From the NCBI GenBank assembly GCA_023135935.1, contig JAGLSU010000067.1, positions 1 to 34,193 of the forward strand: a stretch of 34,193 bases of DNA, read 5' to 3'. The notes under the pieces are model-generated. The model was not told where the DNA came from, ran no database searches, and worked only from the letters and a program-made list of their open reading frames with translations. How positions within the stretch are numbered: position 1 is the first letter of the stretch; each line of letters opens with the position of its first letter. Position numbers and translations under genes: made by a program. Positions 25,070 through 31,366 of this stretch are shown here, in pieces. The stretch is from Planctomycetota bacterium (lineage in GTDB: Bacteria > Planctomycetota > Phycisphaerae > Sedimentisphaerales > Anaerobacaceae).

Positions 25070-25399
25070 ATGGCTATTCAAAACCTCACCGACGAACTTC
25101 TCTATCTCGAACTACCCAAGGGCTCATTCCACATCAGACAAGAACTCGAAGAACTCAACCAACGCGCAGGTGGCACTAACGACTGTGACGTAATAGTCGA
25201 CTTCGCAAACGTCGAGGTCCTCATCTCCGTCAATATCAGCAACTTGCTTATACTAAGAAAACAACTCGAAGAACAAACTCGAAAACTCATCCTCTGTAAC
25301 GTTTCCAGAATGACAAAAACAATCTTCGAAGTCTCCGGCCTCTCTGAAATGTTCAAATTCGCGGAAAATAAAGACTCTGCCATGCAAACCGTTTCATAA
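25070..25399 (+). CDS. STAS-domain protein 1 (anti-sigma antagonist-like)
   Basis: A 109-residue single STAS domain: strand DVIVDFANVEVL (40-51), then the conserved helix SVNISNLLILRKQLEE (53-68), strand RKLILCNVS and the FEVSGLSEMFKF end (about 86-97), the layout of SpoIIAA/RsbV anti-sigma factor antagonists. The usual D-S-S-G around the phosphorylated Ser is not conserved; Ser53 remains in the place of the first Ser and the second is Val. It may therefore not be controlled by phosphorylation. It is a tandem paralogue of the next gene. No anti-sigma kinase or PP2C phosphatase is in the window. Confidence 0.8.
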   Translation: MAIQNLTDELLYLELPKGSFHIRQELEELNQRAGGTNDCDVIVDFANVEVLISVNISNLLILRKQLEEQTRKLILCNVSRMTKTIFEVSGLSEMFKFAENKDSAMQTVS

Positions 25400-25410
25400 G
25401 GAAACCAGAA

Positions 25411-25767
25411 ATGCCTATCGTAAAAATATCCGACAACCTCATATACGTCGACCTGCCAAGAGGTTCTTTCCACATTAGAAACGAATTCGAAGCACTAAAC
25501 CAAATCACAAGCGAAAAGGGCGACTGCGACATAATCCTCGACCTCGCAAAAGTCGAAATACTCAACTCAATCAACATCAGCAATCTGCTCATACTAAGAA
25601 AACTTATCGAGGACCACGACCGAAAACTAATACTCTGCAACGTCGCGTACCTCACAAAACAGATTTTCGAAATCTCCGGACTAACCGAGATGTTCAACTT
25701 CGCTAACAGCAAAGACGAAGCCCTAAAAACCGCCCGCAACTCGAAACCCGTAACTCGTAAATCGTAA
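25411..25767 (+). CDS. STAS-domain protein 2, tandem paralogue
   Basis: A 118-residue STAS domain about 60% identical by eye to the preceding protein, with identical register: both have GSFHIR at 18-23, NISNLLILRK at about 55-64 and KLILCNV. The Ser53 position is NSINIS here. The paralogue has a distinct Lys/Arg-rich C-terminal tail (ARNSKPVTRKS). It starts 11 bases after gene 1, with AAGGA upstream, so the pair is a two-gene operon from a recent duplication. The function is probably partner-switching regulation, but the partner is unknown. Confidence 0.8.
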   Translation: MPIVKISDNLIYVDLPRGSFHIRNEFEALNQITSEKGDCDIILDLAKVEILNSINISNLLILRKLIEDHDRKLILCNVAYLTKQIFEISGLTEMFNFANSKDEALKTARNSKPVTRKS

Positions 25768-25813
25768 TCCGCGATACCCTGTACCCTTTCGTGGTACACT
25801 TATAACTCAGAAC

Positions 25814-25841
25814 TTGACATACTCCCCAAAACCCCTACAAT
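25814..25841 (+). promoter_or_regulatory. Promoter A, upstream of the secreted NTF2-like gene
   Basis: Perfect -35 TTGACA (25814-25819), 16-base spacer, -10 TACAAT (25836-25841, five of six). It shares the flank AACTTGACA-ACTCC with promoter B at 27202. Confidence 0.75.
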
Positions 25842-25890
25842 TTCCATTACTTTCACCTAATCTCAACCTGACAAAAGGAAGGAAACTAAA

Positions 25891-26412
25891 ATGACAAAAC
25901 CCTACATTAAATTGCTTTGCCTTATCGCCATCTTAATCGCCGCAACCATCGTCATTGCTAATGCCCCTGACAAAACCGATACCGCCAAAATAACCGACCG
26001 CATCATAGCCATAGAGACCGAAGCCCTCAAAAGCTGGAACAATGGCGACCCTTCCGGCTATCTCAAAATCTATGCCGAAGAAATCACCTATTTTGATGTG
26101 GGAACAAACGCCCGCCTCGATGGTTATAGCGCTATGGAAAAATTATTTGACCCCGCAAGGGGCAAAATTTACGGCTCCCGTTTCAAAATGCTAAACCCAA
26201 AGGTCCAGCTGCATGGCAGCGTAGCCGTCTTAACATTCAACCTCGTTACATATTCGGATAAAGACAAAGTAATCTCTCCCTGGAATGCCACCGAAGTCTA
26301 TGCCAAAATTAACAACCAATGGAAAATCATCCACTCGCACTGGTCAAAAACTAAAGACATACCACAACTTAACCCGAAACCCCAAAAATCAAAAACCAAA
26401 GACTCTTCGTAG
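25891..26412 (+). CDS. Secreted NTF2-like (SnoaL/DUF4440) protein
   Basis: A 173-residue protein. Residues 1-24 form a signal peptide ending ANA, so it is exported. The mature part is an NTF2-like fold: a long N-terminal helix (about 34-50, IAIETEALKSWNNGDPSGYLK), YAEEITYFDVGTNARLDGYSAMEKLF typical of DUF4440/SnoaL-like, then strands (VAVLTFNLVTYS, WNATEVYAKINNQWKIIHSHWS). These folds bind small molecules or act as lyases or isomerases; no specific catalytic set was confirmed. AGGAAGGA before the ATG gives a good ribosome site, and promoter A lies 50 bases upstream. Its last codons and stop lie inside repeat copy A. Confidence 0.8.
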   Translation: MTKPYIKLLCLIAILIAATIVIANAPDKTDTAKITDRIIAIETEALKSWNNGDPSGYLKIYAEEITYFDVGTNARLDGYSAMEKLFDPARGKIYGSRFKMLNPKVQLHGSVAVLTFNLVTYSDKDKVISPWNATEVYAKINNQWKIIHSHWSKTKDIPQLNPKPQKSKTKDSS

Positions 26413-26480
26413 CTTTACGCGAACTAAGGCCAACCACACCCGCGAAACAACTTAAAAACCATTCATAGGAAAAAAACATG
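26399..26480 (+). repeat. Leader repeat, copy A
   Basis: Shares an interrupted but clear match with copy B (27240-27329): AAGAC-CT-CGTAGCTTTACGCGAA-TA-GGCCAA, then CCACACCCGCG, then AAACATTCATAGG or a close variant before an ATG. It overlaps the 3' end of the NTF2-like gene, and the hairpin seen in copy B has decayed here. Confidence 0.6.
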
Positions 26481-26513
26481 GCCAAACAAAAGAAATTCGC
26501 CTATCTTATTTAA
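26478..26513 (+). pseudogene. Eleven-codon ORF after repeat copy A, possible gene remnant
   Basis: ATG GCC at 26478 with AGGAAA upstream encodes only MAKQKKFAYLI before TAA. The ribosome site and leader resemble those in copy B, so this may be the 5' stub of a lost gene. It may equally be meaningless. The next 108 bases to 26621 are AT-rich and show no gene. Confidence 0.25.
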
Positions 26514-26621
26514 TTATCTTCCATTGCATTGAAATAAATTAGTGTAGCTGTAGCCATATCTGACCGATTAACCAATGATTTAAAGTTATAGAATCTTGCA
26601 GTTTTTTGATGAGAGATTGTA

Positions 26622-27026
26622 ATGCAAAGCAAAAAGGGTTTCACGCTTATTGAACTAATGGTAGTGGTTCTTATCATTGGTATTTTAGCTGTAGTTGCGA
26701 TTACTACTATGCGAGGTCGTGTGGACGCAGCTAAATGGACGGAAGCAAAAGCAGGCATGAGCACCATCGCTACATCTCTCCGGGCTTATGCCGCCGAAAA
26801 AAATGTAGATGGAACATATCCTCCCTCGTTAGCCACCCTGGGCCTTATCGCCAGCGACCTTCACGGGACACATTTTGTTATCACTGATTATTCAATTGTC
26901 GCAGCCGCTTATACAATCGGTGCCGACCCGCAACTGACATACACCATTCGCTGTAACAAAGCTACCCTCGTACCAACCAGAATCGAACTCGACAACACCG
27001 GCACCTGGACTGAATCAAATCCATAA
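26622..27026 (+). CDS. Type IV pilin / pseudopilin-like protein
   Basis: A 134-residue prepilin: short basic leader MQSKKG, cleavage between Gly6 and Phe7, Glu at +5 (Glu11) and the hydrophobic helix FTLIELMVVVLIIGILAVVA. The remaining 95 residues form a small globular head with one Cys (Cys110), much shorter than major pilins, like minor or GspG-type pseudopilins. No assembly genes are nearby, so it is an orphan. The first half has many more G than C (19 G/11 C in 26701-26760) and the second half is C-rich (12 G/22 C in 26821-26880), unlike a uniformly adapted gene. Confidence 0.85.
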   Translation: MQSKKGFTLIELMVVVLIIGILAVVAITTMRGRVDAAKWTEAKAGMSTIATSLRAYAAEKNVDGTYPPSLATLGLIASDLHGTHFVITDYSIVAAAYTIGADPQLTYTIRCNKATLVPTRIELDNTGTWTESNP

Positions 27027-27044
27027 CCCACACCATCTTGCCTG

Positions 27045-27071
27045 CCCTCCGTAGCCTCGTGCGTAGGAGGG
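27045..27071. repeat. Hairpin CCCTCC...GGAGGG, REP-like
   Basis: Six-base perfect stem with a 15-base loop GTAGCCTCGTGCGTA, directly adjoining the first 41-base repeat. It is related in form to the CCCTAC...GTAGGG hairpin at 27244-27270. No U-tract follows, so a terminator is unlikely. Confidence 0.55.
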
Positions 27072-27111
27072 TCATTTCGACCGAAGCGTAGCGCAGCGGA
27101 GAAATCTGGCC
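27071..27111. repeat. 41-base dispersed-type repeat, copy 1
   Basis: GTCATTTCGACCGAAGCGTA...GGAGAAATCTGGCC. One base differs from copy 2 at 27136-27176. Units of this GTCATTTCGACCGAAG...AGAAATCT type occur between genes in many bacteria. Confidence 0.8.
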
Positions 27112-27135
27112 TTCAAGTAGTAATACCGTCCTATT

Positions 27136-27176
27136 GTCATTTCGACCGAAGCGTAGCGGAGCGGAGAAATCTGGCC
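27136..27176. repeat. 41-base dispersed-type repeat, copy 2
   Basis: Direct repeat of 27071-27111 (40 of 41 bases), 24 bases apart. The 27027-27358 gap of 332 bases holds these repeats, promoter B and leader copy B; I see no further gene in it. Confidence 0.8.
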
Positions 27177-27201
27177 AACGAATGGTGATACCCACCAAAA
27201 C

Positions 27202-27230
27202 TTGACACACTCCCTCATTTTCCCTATAAT
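27202..27230 (+). promoter_or_regulatory. Promoter B, perfect consensus sigma70 promoter
   Basis: TTGACA (27202-27207), 17-base spacer, TATAAT (27225-27230), matching consensus in all 12 positions. The transcript would begin near 27237 and run about 120 bases, through leader copy B with its hairpin, before the ATG at 27359. Confidence 0.8.
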
Positions 27231-27239
27231 CCCAAATCG

Positions 27240-27329
27240 AAGACCCTACGTAGCTTTACGCGAAGTAGGGCCAATTACCCATGAATCCACACCCGCGGGC
27301 AAAAATAAAAAAACATTCATAAGGGAAAT
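27240..27329 (+). repeat. Leader repeat copy B with CCCTAC/GTAGGG hairpin
   Basis: Contains a 6-bp stem CCCTAC (27244-27249) / GTAGGG (27265-27270) with loop GTAGCTTTACGCGAA. It matches copy A (26399-26480) over several blocks, including CGTAGCTTTACGCGAA and CCACACCCGCG. It forms the untranslated leader of the 88-aa gene. Confidence 0.6.
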
Positions 27330-27358
27330 GATAACTAAAGACAGAAAGGGTAAACTAA

Positions 27359-27625
27359 ATGAACACAGAAAAAATAGTCGCTCAATTGAAAGAATACGCT
27401 AATATTTTCGAGGTATACCAAAAAACCACTTTTACAGGTTATCGCGAGGACAAGAACGGCAATACCCAAGAAGTCGAAGTGGACATTCTTGATGCAGGGC
27501 CAAATAGATTGGAACACCGTTATCGCTGCATTGCGAAATCAGGAGACGACAAGATAGCTACCGGCAATCCTGAATCTACAATAGACATGGCGCTGCTCCA
27601 TGTTCATTGGAACAACCTTGATTAG
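27359..27625 (+). CDS. Unrecognised 88-residue protein
   Basis: Family not recognised. A small, soluble, charged protein with an N-terminal helix (VAQLKEYANIFEVYQKTT), a central acidic strand pair (NTQEVEVDILDAG) and a C-terminal helix with MALLHVHWNNLD. No membrane segment or known motif. Its G and C are about equal (14 G/13 C in 27481-27540), unlike the C-rich genes around it, so it may be acquired. A perfect consensus promoter lies 130 bases upstream and AAAGG ten bases before the ATG. It converges on the minus-strand pair, with 21 bases between stops. Confidence 0.6.
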   Translation: MNTEKIVAQLKEYANIFEVYQKTTFTGYREDKNGNTQEVEVDILDAGPNRLEHRYRCIAKSGDDKIATGNPESTIDMALLHVHWNNLD

Positions 27626-27646
27626 TAGATAAGATAAAAATGTTAT

Positions 27647-27814
27647 TTACTCATTGCTATCGCCGGATTCTCCAAAACCGCCTTGATTAATCTTGTCCGG
27701 GTCAAGATTACCAATATCATTTAAACTTTTAGTTTCATCAGGTTCAAGCCCAGCAATCTCATTTAGGCTTTTGTTTATATTTACATCTGTCTTCAACTCT
27801 TTTTTGTCTTCCAT
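27647..27814 (-). CDS. Small acidic protein with a tandem 14-residue repeat (55 aa)
   Basis: Not recognised. Residues 15-28 (KSLNEIAGLEPDET) and 29-42 (KSLNDIGNLDPDKI) are two copies of one unit, S-L-N-[ED]-I-x-x-L-[ED]-P-D, followed by a Gly/Ser-rich end. The protein is strongly acidic and has no hydrophobic segment. The start at 27814 is chosen because AGGAG stands exactly eight bases before it. An in-frame ATG at 27853 (68 aa) would overlap the upstream membrane gene but has no ribosome site. It is downstream of the three-helix membrane protein, so the two probably form a unit. Confidence 0.62.
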   Translation of the reverse strand: MEDKKELKTDVNINKSLNEIAGLEPDETKSLNDIGNLDPDKINQGGFGESGDSNE

Positions 27815-27822
27815 CTGTAAAT

Positions 27823-27827
27823 CTCCT
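27823..27827 (-). promoter_or_regulatory. Ribosome binding site fixing the start of the acidic repeat protein
   Basis: AGGAG on the minus strand, eight bases before the ATG at 27814. Confidence 0.7.
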
Positions 27828-27842
27828 GTTTTATCAAACTCA

Positions 27843-28256
27843 TCAACACTCATTCAATTGCTTAACTGCCGTCACAACACCAATAAGCAACGAAAATATC
27901 ATCCCATGAATAAAAAACAAACGAGATACCCCATCCAGTCTGCTTAGTAAATAATCCTCAGTAGCTTTTTTAGCGAGCACATTTTCTATGTGTTTAGAAT
28001 TACGTTCCAATATAAATATACAGGCAACTATCGTTACCAAAAAACATAGAGCTGCCAATATGTATAAACCCAATTCCCAATACTGCTTCACCCCAACTGT
28101 ACTCAGAAGGGAAACAAGCAAAGCGATACCTCCAGCTGATAAGGTAATTAACACCTTGTCATGATCCATCTTTGTTTGTATCCAAGCATTAACAAGAGCA
28201 GCATAGTACTCTACTTTTTTTTGCTGCTCTACACTGTCCTTCTTTTCTTCTACCAT
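27843..28256 (-). CDS. Three-helix membrane protein of unknown function (137 aa)
   Basis: An N-terminal charged helix (1-38, MVEEKKDSVEQQKKVEYYAA, ending MDHDK) is followed by hydrophobic helices at about 39-56 (VLITLSAGGIALLVSLLS), 65-86 and 112-130. A charged linker between the last two (ERNSKHIENVLAKKATEDYLL) should be cytoplasmic. I know similar small membrane proteins (AWIQTKxxHDKxLxTLSAGGI) only as unnamed accessory genes. It heads a two-gene unit with the acidic repeat protein. The -10-like TAGAAT ends eight bases before the ATG, so the message is probably leaderless. The role is unknown; a membrane effector with a small partner is one possibility. Confidence 0.7.
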   Translation of the reverse strand: MVEEKKDSVEQQKKVEYYAALVNAWIQTKMDHDKVLITLSAGGIALLVSLLSTVGVKQYWELGLYILAALCFLVTIVACIFILERNSKHIENVLAKKATEDYLLSRLDGVSRLFFIHGMIFSLLIGVVTAVKQLNEC

Positions 28257-28264
28257 ATTAGGGT

Positions 28265-28292
28265 ATTCTATCCACTAAATCTATTAATTCAA
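28265..28292 (-). promoter_or_regulatory. Possible leaderless promoter of the membrane/acidic gene pair
   Basis: On the minus strand TTGAAT (28287-28292), 16-base spacer and TAGAAT (28265-28270); the ATG at 28256 is eight bases from the -10 box. Confidence 0.45.
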
Positions 28293-28320
28293 AGTCTTTT
28301 ATAACTTTCCCTTTAAAATT

Positions 28321-28417
28321 GTCATTCCGCATTTATTGCGGAAACGCAGATCCTGCGCAAGCAGAATCTATTATCTTGTCATTGCGAGGAGGCCGAAGGC
28401 CGACGCGGCAATCTCTT
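28321..28417. repeat. Two adjacent dispersed-type palindromic units
   Basis: GTCATTCCGCATTTATTGCGGAAACG... (28321-28369, with the stem CCGCA/TGCGG) is followed by GTCATTGCGAGGAGGCCGAAGGCCGACGCGGCAATCTC (about 28379-28416, with inner GGCC-GAA-GGCC and outer ATTGC/GCAAT). Both types occur widely as intergenic repeats in bacteria. Confidence 0.7.
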
Positions 28418-28529
28418 TTTTTGTTTGTAGTCTGTTTTGAATTTTGTGCTTTGGTAATTAGTATTTGTTTAGAATTTAGATATTAGTGCTTAGGATTTGC
28501 GAATCATGCGTTTCGAACATTTTGCGCAG

Positions 28530-28680
28530 GGGGGTGTCTTAAAACTACCCAAAAAGTACCGGAAGCGCCCGCATTTTGACCCTTTTTAACCGTAAAGCGC
28601 CCCAAAACGACCGCGTTTTGCCCCATTTTGACCGCACTTTTTCAAAAACTTGCGCAATTTGTTCGAAAACTGGAGTCTAT
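28530..28680. repeat. Repetitive GCGCCCxATTTTGACC-type noncoding stretch
   Basis: Within 150 bases the words GCGCCCGCATTTTGACCC, GCGCCCCAAAACG, CCGCGTTTTGCCCC and CCCCATTTTGACCGC recur with slight changes. AAAACG-ACCG-CGTTTT (28604-28619) is a perfect 6-bp hairpin with a 4-base loop. No reading frame looks coding. It could be a dispersed element or structured RNA; which one cannot be told from one copy. Confidence 0.5.
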
Positions 28681-28760
28681 CCCGGCGAAGTCGGGACGTT
28701 TTGTCTTACCCACCTTAACATTTTTTGTTGATTAAAATCAACGCGCCCCTTGCGCGTTTT
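28679..28760 (+). terminator. Two terminator-like hairpins ahead of lpxB
   Basis: First hairpin: TCCCG-GCGAAGT-CGGGA (about 28679-28695), followed by CGTTTTGT. Second: AACGCGC (28740-28746) CCCTT GCGCGTT (28752-28758) with TT after it. Both read best on the + strand, yet no + gene ends upstream within 1 kb. They may therefore end an unannotated small RNA from 28.4-28.7 kb. The whole 28257-28821 gap (565 bases) holds no gene I can support. Confidence 0.45.
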
Positions 28761-28821
28761 GTTCGATTTACTACCTAATTCTCTTGTCAATTTTCTCAAA
28801 TAAGCTAACATCTTTTCTCTT

Positions 28822-29958
28822 ATGGCCGACGAAAAAAAAACATATCGAATCTTCTTCAGCGCTGCCGAACCCTCCGCGGACTCCCACTGTGCCGAACTCA
28901 TAACCGCCTTTAAACAAACAAGTTACAACTTCGATTTCGTCGGCGTCGGCGGCCCCCAAATGGCCTCTGTCGGCTGCAAACTGCTCGAAACAACTACGCA
29001 AAAAGCTGCTATGCTCAACAATGCCTTCTCGCAAATTTTCCACTACATAAAACTTATAAAACGCATAACCCGTTACTTCAAAAGCAATAACGTCGATTTA
29101 GTAATCGTTTGCGATTCCCCAGCGTTCAATTTCCACATCGCCAAGGCAGCAAAAAAATCAAACATAAAAACCATCTTCTACGTCGCCCCCCAACTATGGG
29201 CATGGGCCGCTTGGCGTCTTAATAAACTGAAAAAATGCTGCGATAAGTTATGCTGTATACTACCTTTCGAGCAATCATGGTTTTCCGAAAAGGGCATCGA
29301 CACAACCTTCGTCGGCAACCCATTACTCGATAATTCACCCCCTGATATAAAACCAAAAAACTATTCCGATTTCGATTCCCAATCCGCTAAAATTGCGATT
29401 CTACCCGGCTCCAGACCAGCTGAAATAAATTCCCTCTGGCCCGCTATGCAAAAAATCGCACTCGAACTAAAACAAAATTTCCCAAACGTCACTTTCACTA
29501 CCGTAGCCGTCGATTCCGAAAAACAAAAAACACTCCAAGCCGCACAACTACCCGATTTCAAATGCACTTACACCACCGACTCCGTAATCGAAATAACACA
29601 ATCATCCGACTTCACAATCGTCGCCAGCGGCTCCGCAACTCTCCAGGTCGCAGCTGCCGGCTGTCCAATGGTCATTATGTACCAGTCCAGCCGCATCTTA
29701 TGGCACACAGTCGGCTGGTGGCTTATAAAGACAAAACTGCTCTCACTCGTTAACATCTTAGCCGAAAAACAACTCGTCCCCGAATTCATGCCGTACTTCA
29801 CATCAACAAAACCTATCACAAAAACCATCGCCGAACTTTTACAAAACAAAAACAAACTAAACCAAACCAGCACCGAGCTTATCGCCTTAACCGCAACTTT
29901 AAAGCAGGGCACTACTTGCGATAAAGTCGCGCAAATCGCAATCGATATACTTTCCTGA
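28822..29958 (+). CDS. lpxB: Lipid-A-disaccharide synthase
   Basis: Joins UDP-2,3-diacylglucosamine to lipid X at the inner membrane to form the lipid A disaccharide, indicating an LPS-bearing outer membrane. The 378-residue GT19 protein shows the family landmarks: AAEPSADSHCAEL (N-terminal loop, usually GExSGD), VGVGGPQM, CDSPAFNFHIAKAAK, YVAPQLWAWAAWR, CCILPFEQSWF, FVGNPLLD (His of the usual GHP is Asn), ILPGSRPAEI and the donor-binding ASGSATLQVAAAGCPMVIMYQ. It lies about 30-50 bases before the carboxypeptidase gene. No other lpx genes are in the window. The MADEKK start has no ribosome site. Confidence 0.93.
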   Translation: MADEKKTYRIFFSAAEPSADSHCAELITAFKQTSYNFDFVGVGGPQMASVGCKLLETTTQKAAMLNNAFSQIFHYIKLIKRITRYFKSNNVDLVIVCDSPAFNFHIAKAAKKSNIKTIFYVAPQLWAWAAWRLNKLKKCCDKLCCILPFEQSWFSEKGIDTTFVGNPLLDNSPPDIKPKNYSDFDSQSAKIAILPGSRPAEINSLWPAMQKIALELKQNFPNVTFTTVAVDSEKQKTLQAAQLPDFKCTYTTDSVIEITQSSDFTIVASGSATLQVAAAGCPMVIMYQSSRILWHTVGWWLIKTKLLSLVNILAEKQLVPEFMPYFTSTKPITKTIAELLQNKNKLNQTSTELIALTATLKQGTTCDKVAQIAIDILS

Positions 29959-30008
29959 CTGTCACCACTTGAACTCGATTCATTTTTGTGGTATTAAACT
30001 ATTCAGCT

Positions 30009-31364
30009 ATGGAAAGCAAAACCAAAAAACTACTATTCGCTGTCTTAATCACTATCTGCATTTTCGGTTCGGCTAACGCTGATTTAACGAACCAAATTGA
30101 TTCCATCATTCGGCGCCCCTCACAAAAAAAAACTGAATTCTCCGTCCACGTCATCAATGCCGATTCCGGAAAAACCGTTTACAGCCGCAATGCGACAAAA
30201 CCATTCGTACCCGCCTCTAACATGAAAATAATCACCTCAGCCGCAGCCGTAAAATACCTCGGCGCCGATTTCAAATACGAAACCAAAATCGGCCTAATCA
30301 ACGACACTCTCGTCATAATCGGCTCCGGCGACCCATTATTCAACAATAAGCTCGACGATATCGCAGCCGCGTTAAAACAGCAAAATATCACAGCCATAAA
30401 GGATATCGTCATCGATACCAGCATTTTCGACGACCAGCGCATAAATCCATCTTGGCCAAAGAAAGAATTGAATCGTCACTACGCCTGCGAAGTCAGCGGT
30501 CTGAACTATAACAGTAATTGCGTTTCCGTCGCCGCCACAACCGTTAAAGGCAAAGTCCGCTTAGCCGTCGAACCGCAAACACAATACCTGAAAATTATCA
30601 ACAAATGCAAATCAACCTCCAAACCACCCAATACCGTTTGGTGCGCTCGTCCCCCAAATTCGAATACCATAACAGTATTTGGCAAATGCTACAAAAAGTG
30701 TAAGCCGATACAAGTCGCCATCAACAGACCCGCTGCCTTCTTTGCCTTCCTGTTAGCCGAGAAACTCGCCGCAGCTGGTATCACGGTAGAAGGCGACTTT
30801 ATCGAAAGAAAAATCGATAACAGAAAGAAAATAAAGGTGTTAAGAACCTATACGACAAATTTGAGTGACGTTTTGGCACGCTGCAATAAGAACAGTTTCG
30901 GCCTGGCAGCGGAAAGTTTGCTCAAAACCATCGCAGCCGAAGCAGGGCAGGGCAGCTGGGACAAAGCCCGCGACATCATCGGCAAATACCTCACCGAATT
31001 GGGAATCTCCGAAGACCAATTTTACATCGATGACGGCAGCGGCTTGAGTAAAACAAATAAACTAAGCACAACGGCCATAACTAAAGTCTTGCAAGATGTT
31101 TATAAAAGTAAAAATTGGCCGCTTTATAAAAATTCGTTAGCGATAGGGGGCATAGACGGAACGATTGGTAAATATTTCAAGGAACAAAAGTATAAGGGCA
31201 GGATTCTCGGAAAGACCGGCTACGTCAACAGCGTCAAATCATTTTCAGGCGTTTGCAGTACCAAAAACGGTGATTACATATTTTCAATCATAACTCACCG
31301 CACCAACGGCAAAACCCGCACAGCCATCAACGATATCGCCAAAGCAATCATCGATAGCCACTAA
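30009..31364 (+). CDS. dacB: D-alanyl-D-alanine carboxypeptidase/endopeptidase (PBP4, family S13)
   Basis: Trims peptidoglycan peptides in the periplasm. The signal peptide (1-24) ends SANA, then residues 25-451 form the S13 fold. Nucleophile Ser70 and Lys73 lie in PASNMKI (SxxK) and the third motif KTG is at 402-404. DDGSGLSKTNKLS (341-353) and GGIDGTIG also fit. The second motif, normally SxN, reads NKNSFGLAAESLL: Ser296-Phe-Gly298, with Gly where Asn is expected. Four pairs of Cys in the insert domain may form disulfides. I start at the ATG at 30009; a GTG at 29988 would add seven residues ahead of a normal signal peptide. Base composition changes to G-rich within this gene (after about 30780). 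Confidence 0.9.
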   Translation: MESKTKKLLFAVLITICIFGSANADLTNQIDSIIRRPSQKKTEFSVHVINADSGKTVYSRNATKPFVPASNMKIITSAAAVKYLGADFKYETKIGLINDTLVIIGSGDPLFNNKLDDIAAALKQQNITAIKDIVIDTSIFDDQRINPSWPKKELNRHYACEVSGLNYNSNCVSVAATTVKGKVRLAVEPQTQYLKIINKCKSTSKPPNTVWCARPPNSNTITVFGKCYKKCKPIQVAINRPAAFFAFLLAEKLAAAGITVEGDFIERKIDNRKKIKVLRTYTTNLSDVLARCNKNSFGLAAESLLKTIAAEAGQGSWDKARDIIGKYLTELGISEDQFYIDDGSGLSKTNKLSTTAITKVLQDVYKSKNWPLYKNSLAIGGIDGTIGKYFKEQKYKGRILGKTGYVNSVKSFSGVCSTKNGDYIFSIITHRTNGKTRTAINDIAKAIIDSH

Positions 31365-31366
31365 TA

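Noticed and set aside
27071-27176. CRISPR array
   Set aside because: Only two repeats of 41 bases with one 24-base spacer, no cas genes, and the unit is of a dispersed-repeat type.
27202-27402. 66-codon frame over promoter B and leader copy B
   Set aside because: It runs through a consensus promoter and hairpin and clashes in frame with the 88-aa gene; no ribosome site.
27626-27646. Terminator between convergent genes at 27.6 kb
   Set aside because: Only a weak AT-rich stem (GTAGATAA/TTATTTAC) with one mismatch and no clear U-run.
28257-28821. tRNA or rRNA fragment in the large gap
   Set aside because: No cloverleaf, no CCA end and no conserved rRNA words were found.
29988-30008. GTG start of dacB at 29988
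   Set aside because: It would add seven residues before a normal signal peptide and has no ribosome site; ATG at 30009 fits better.
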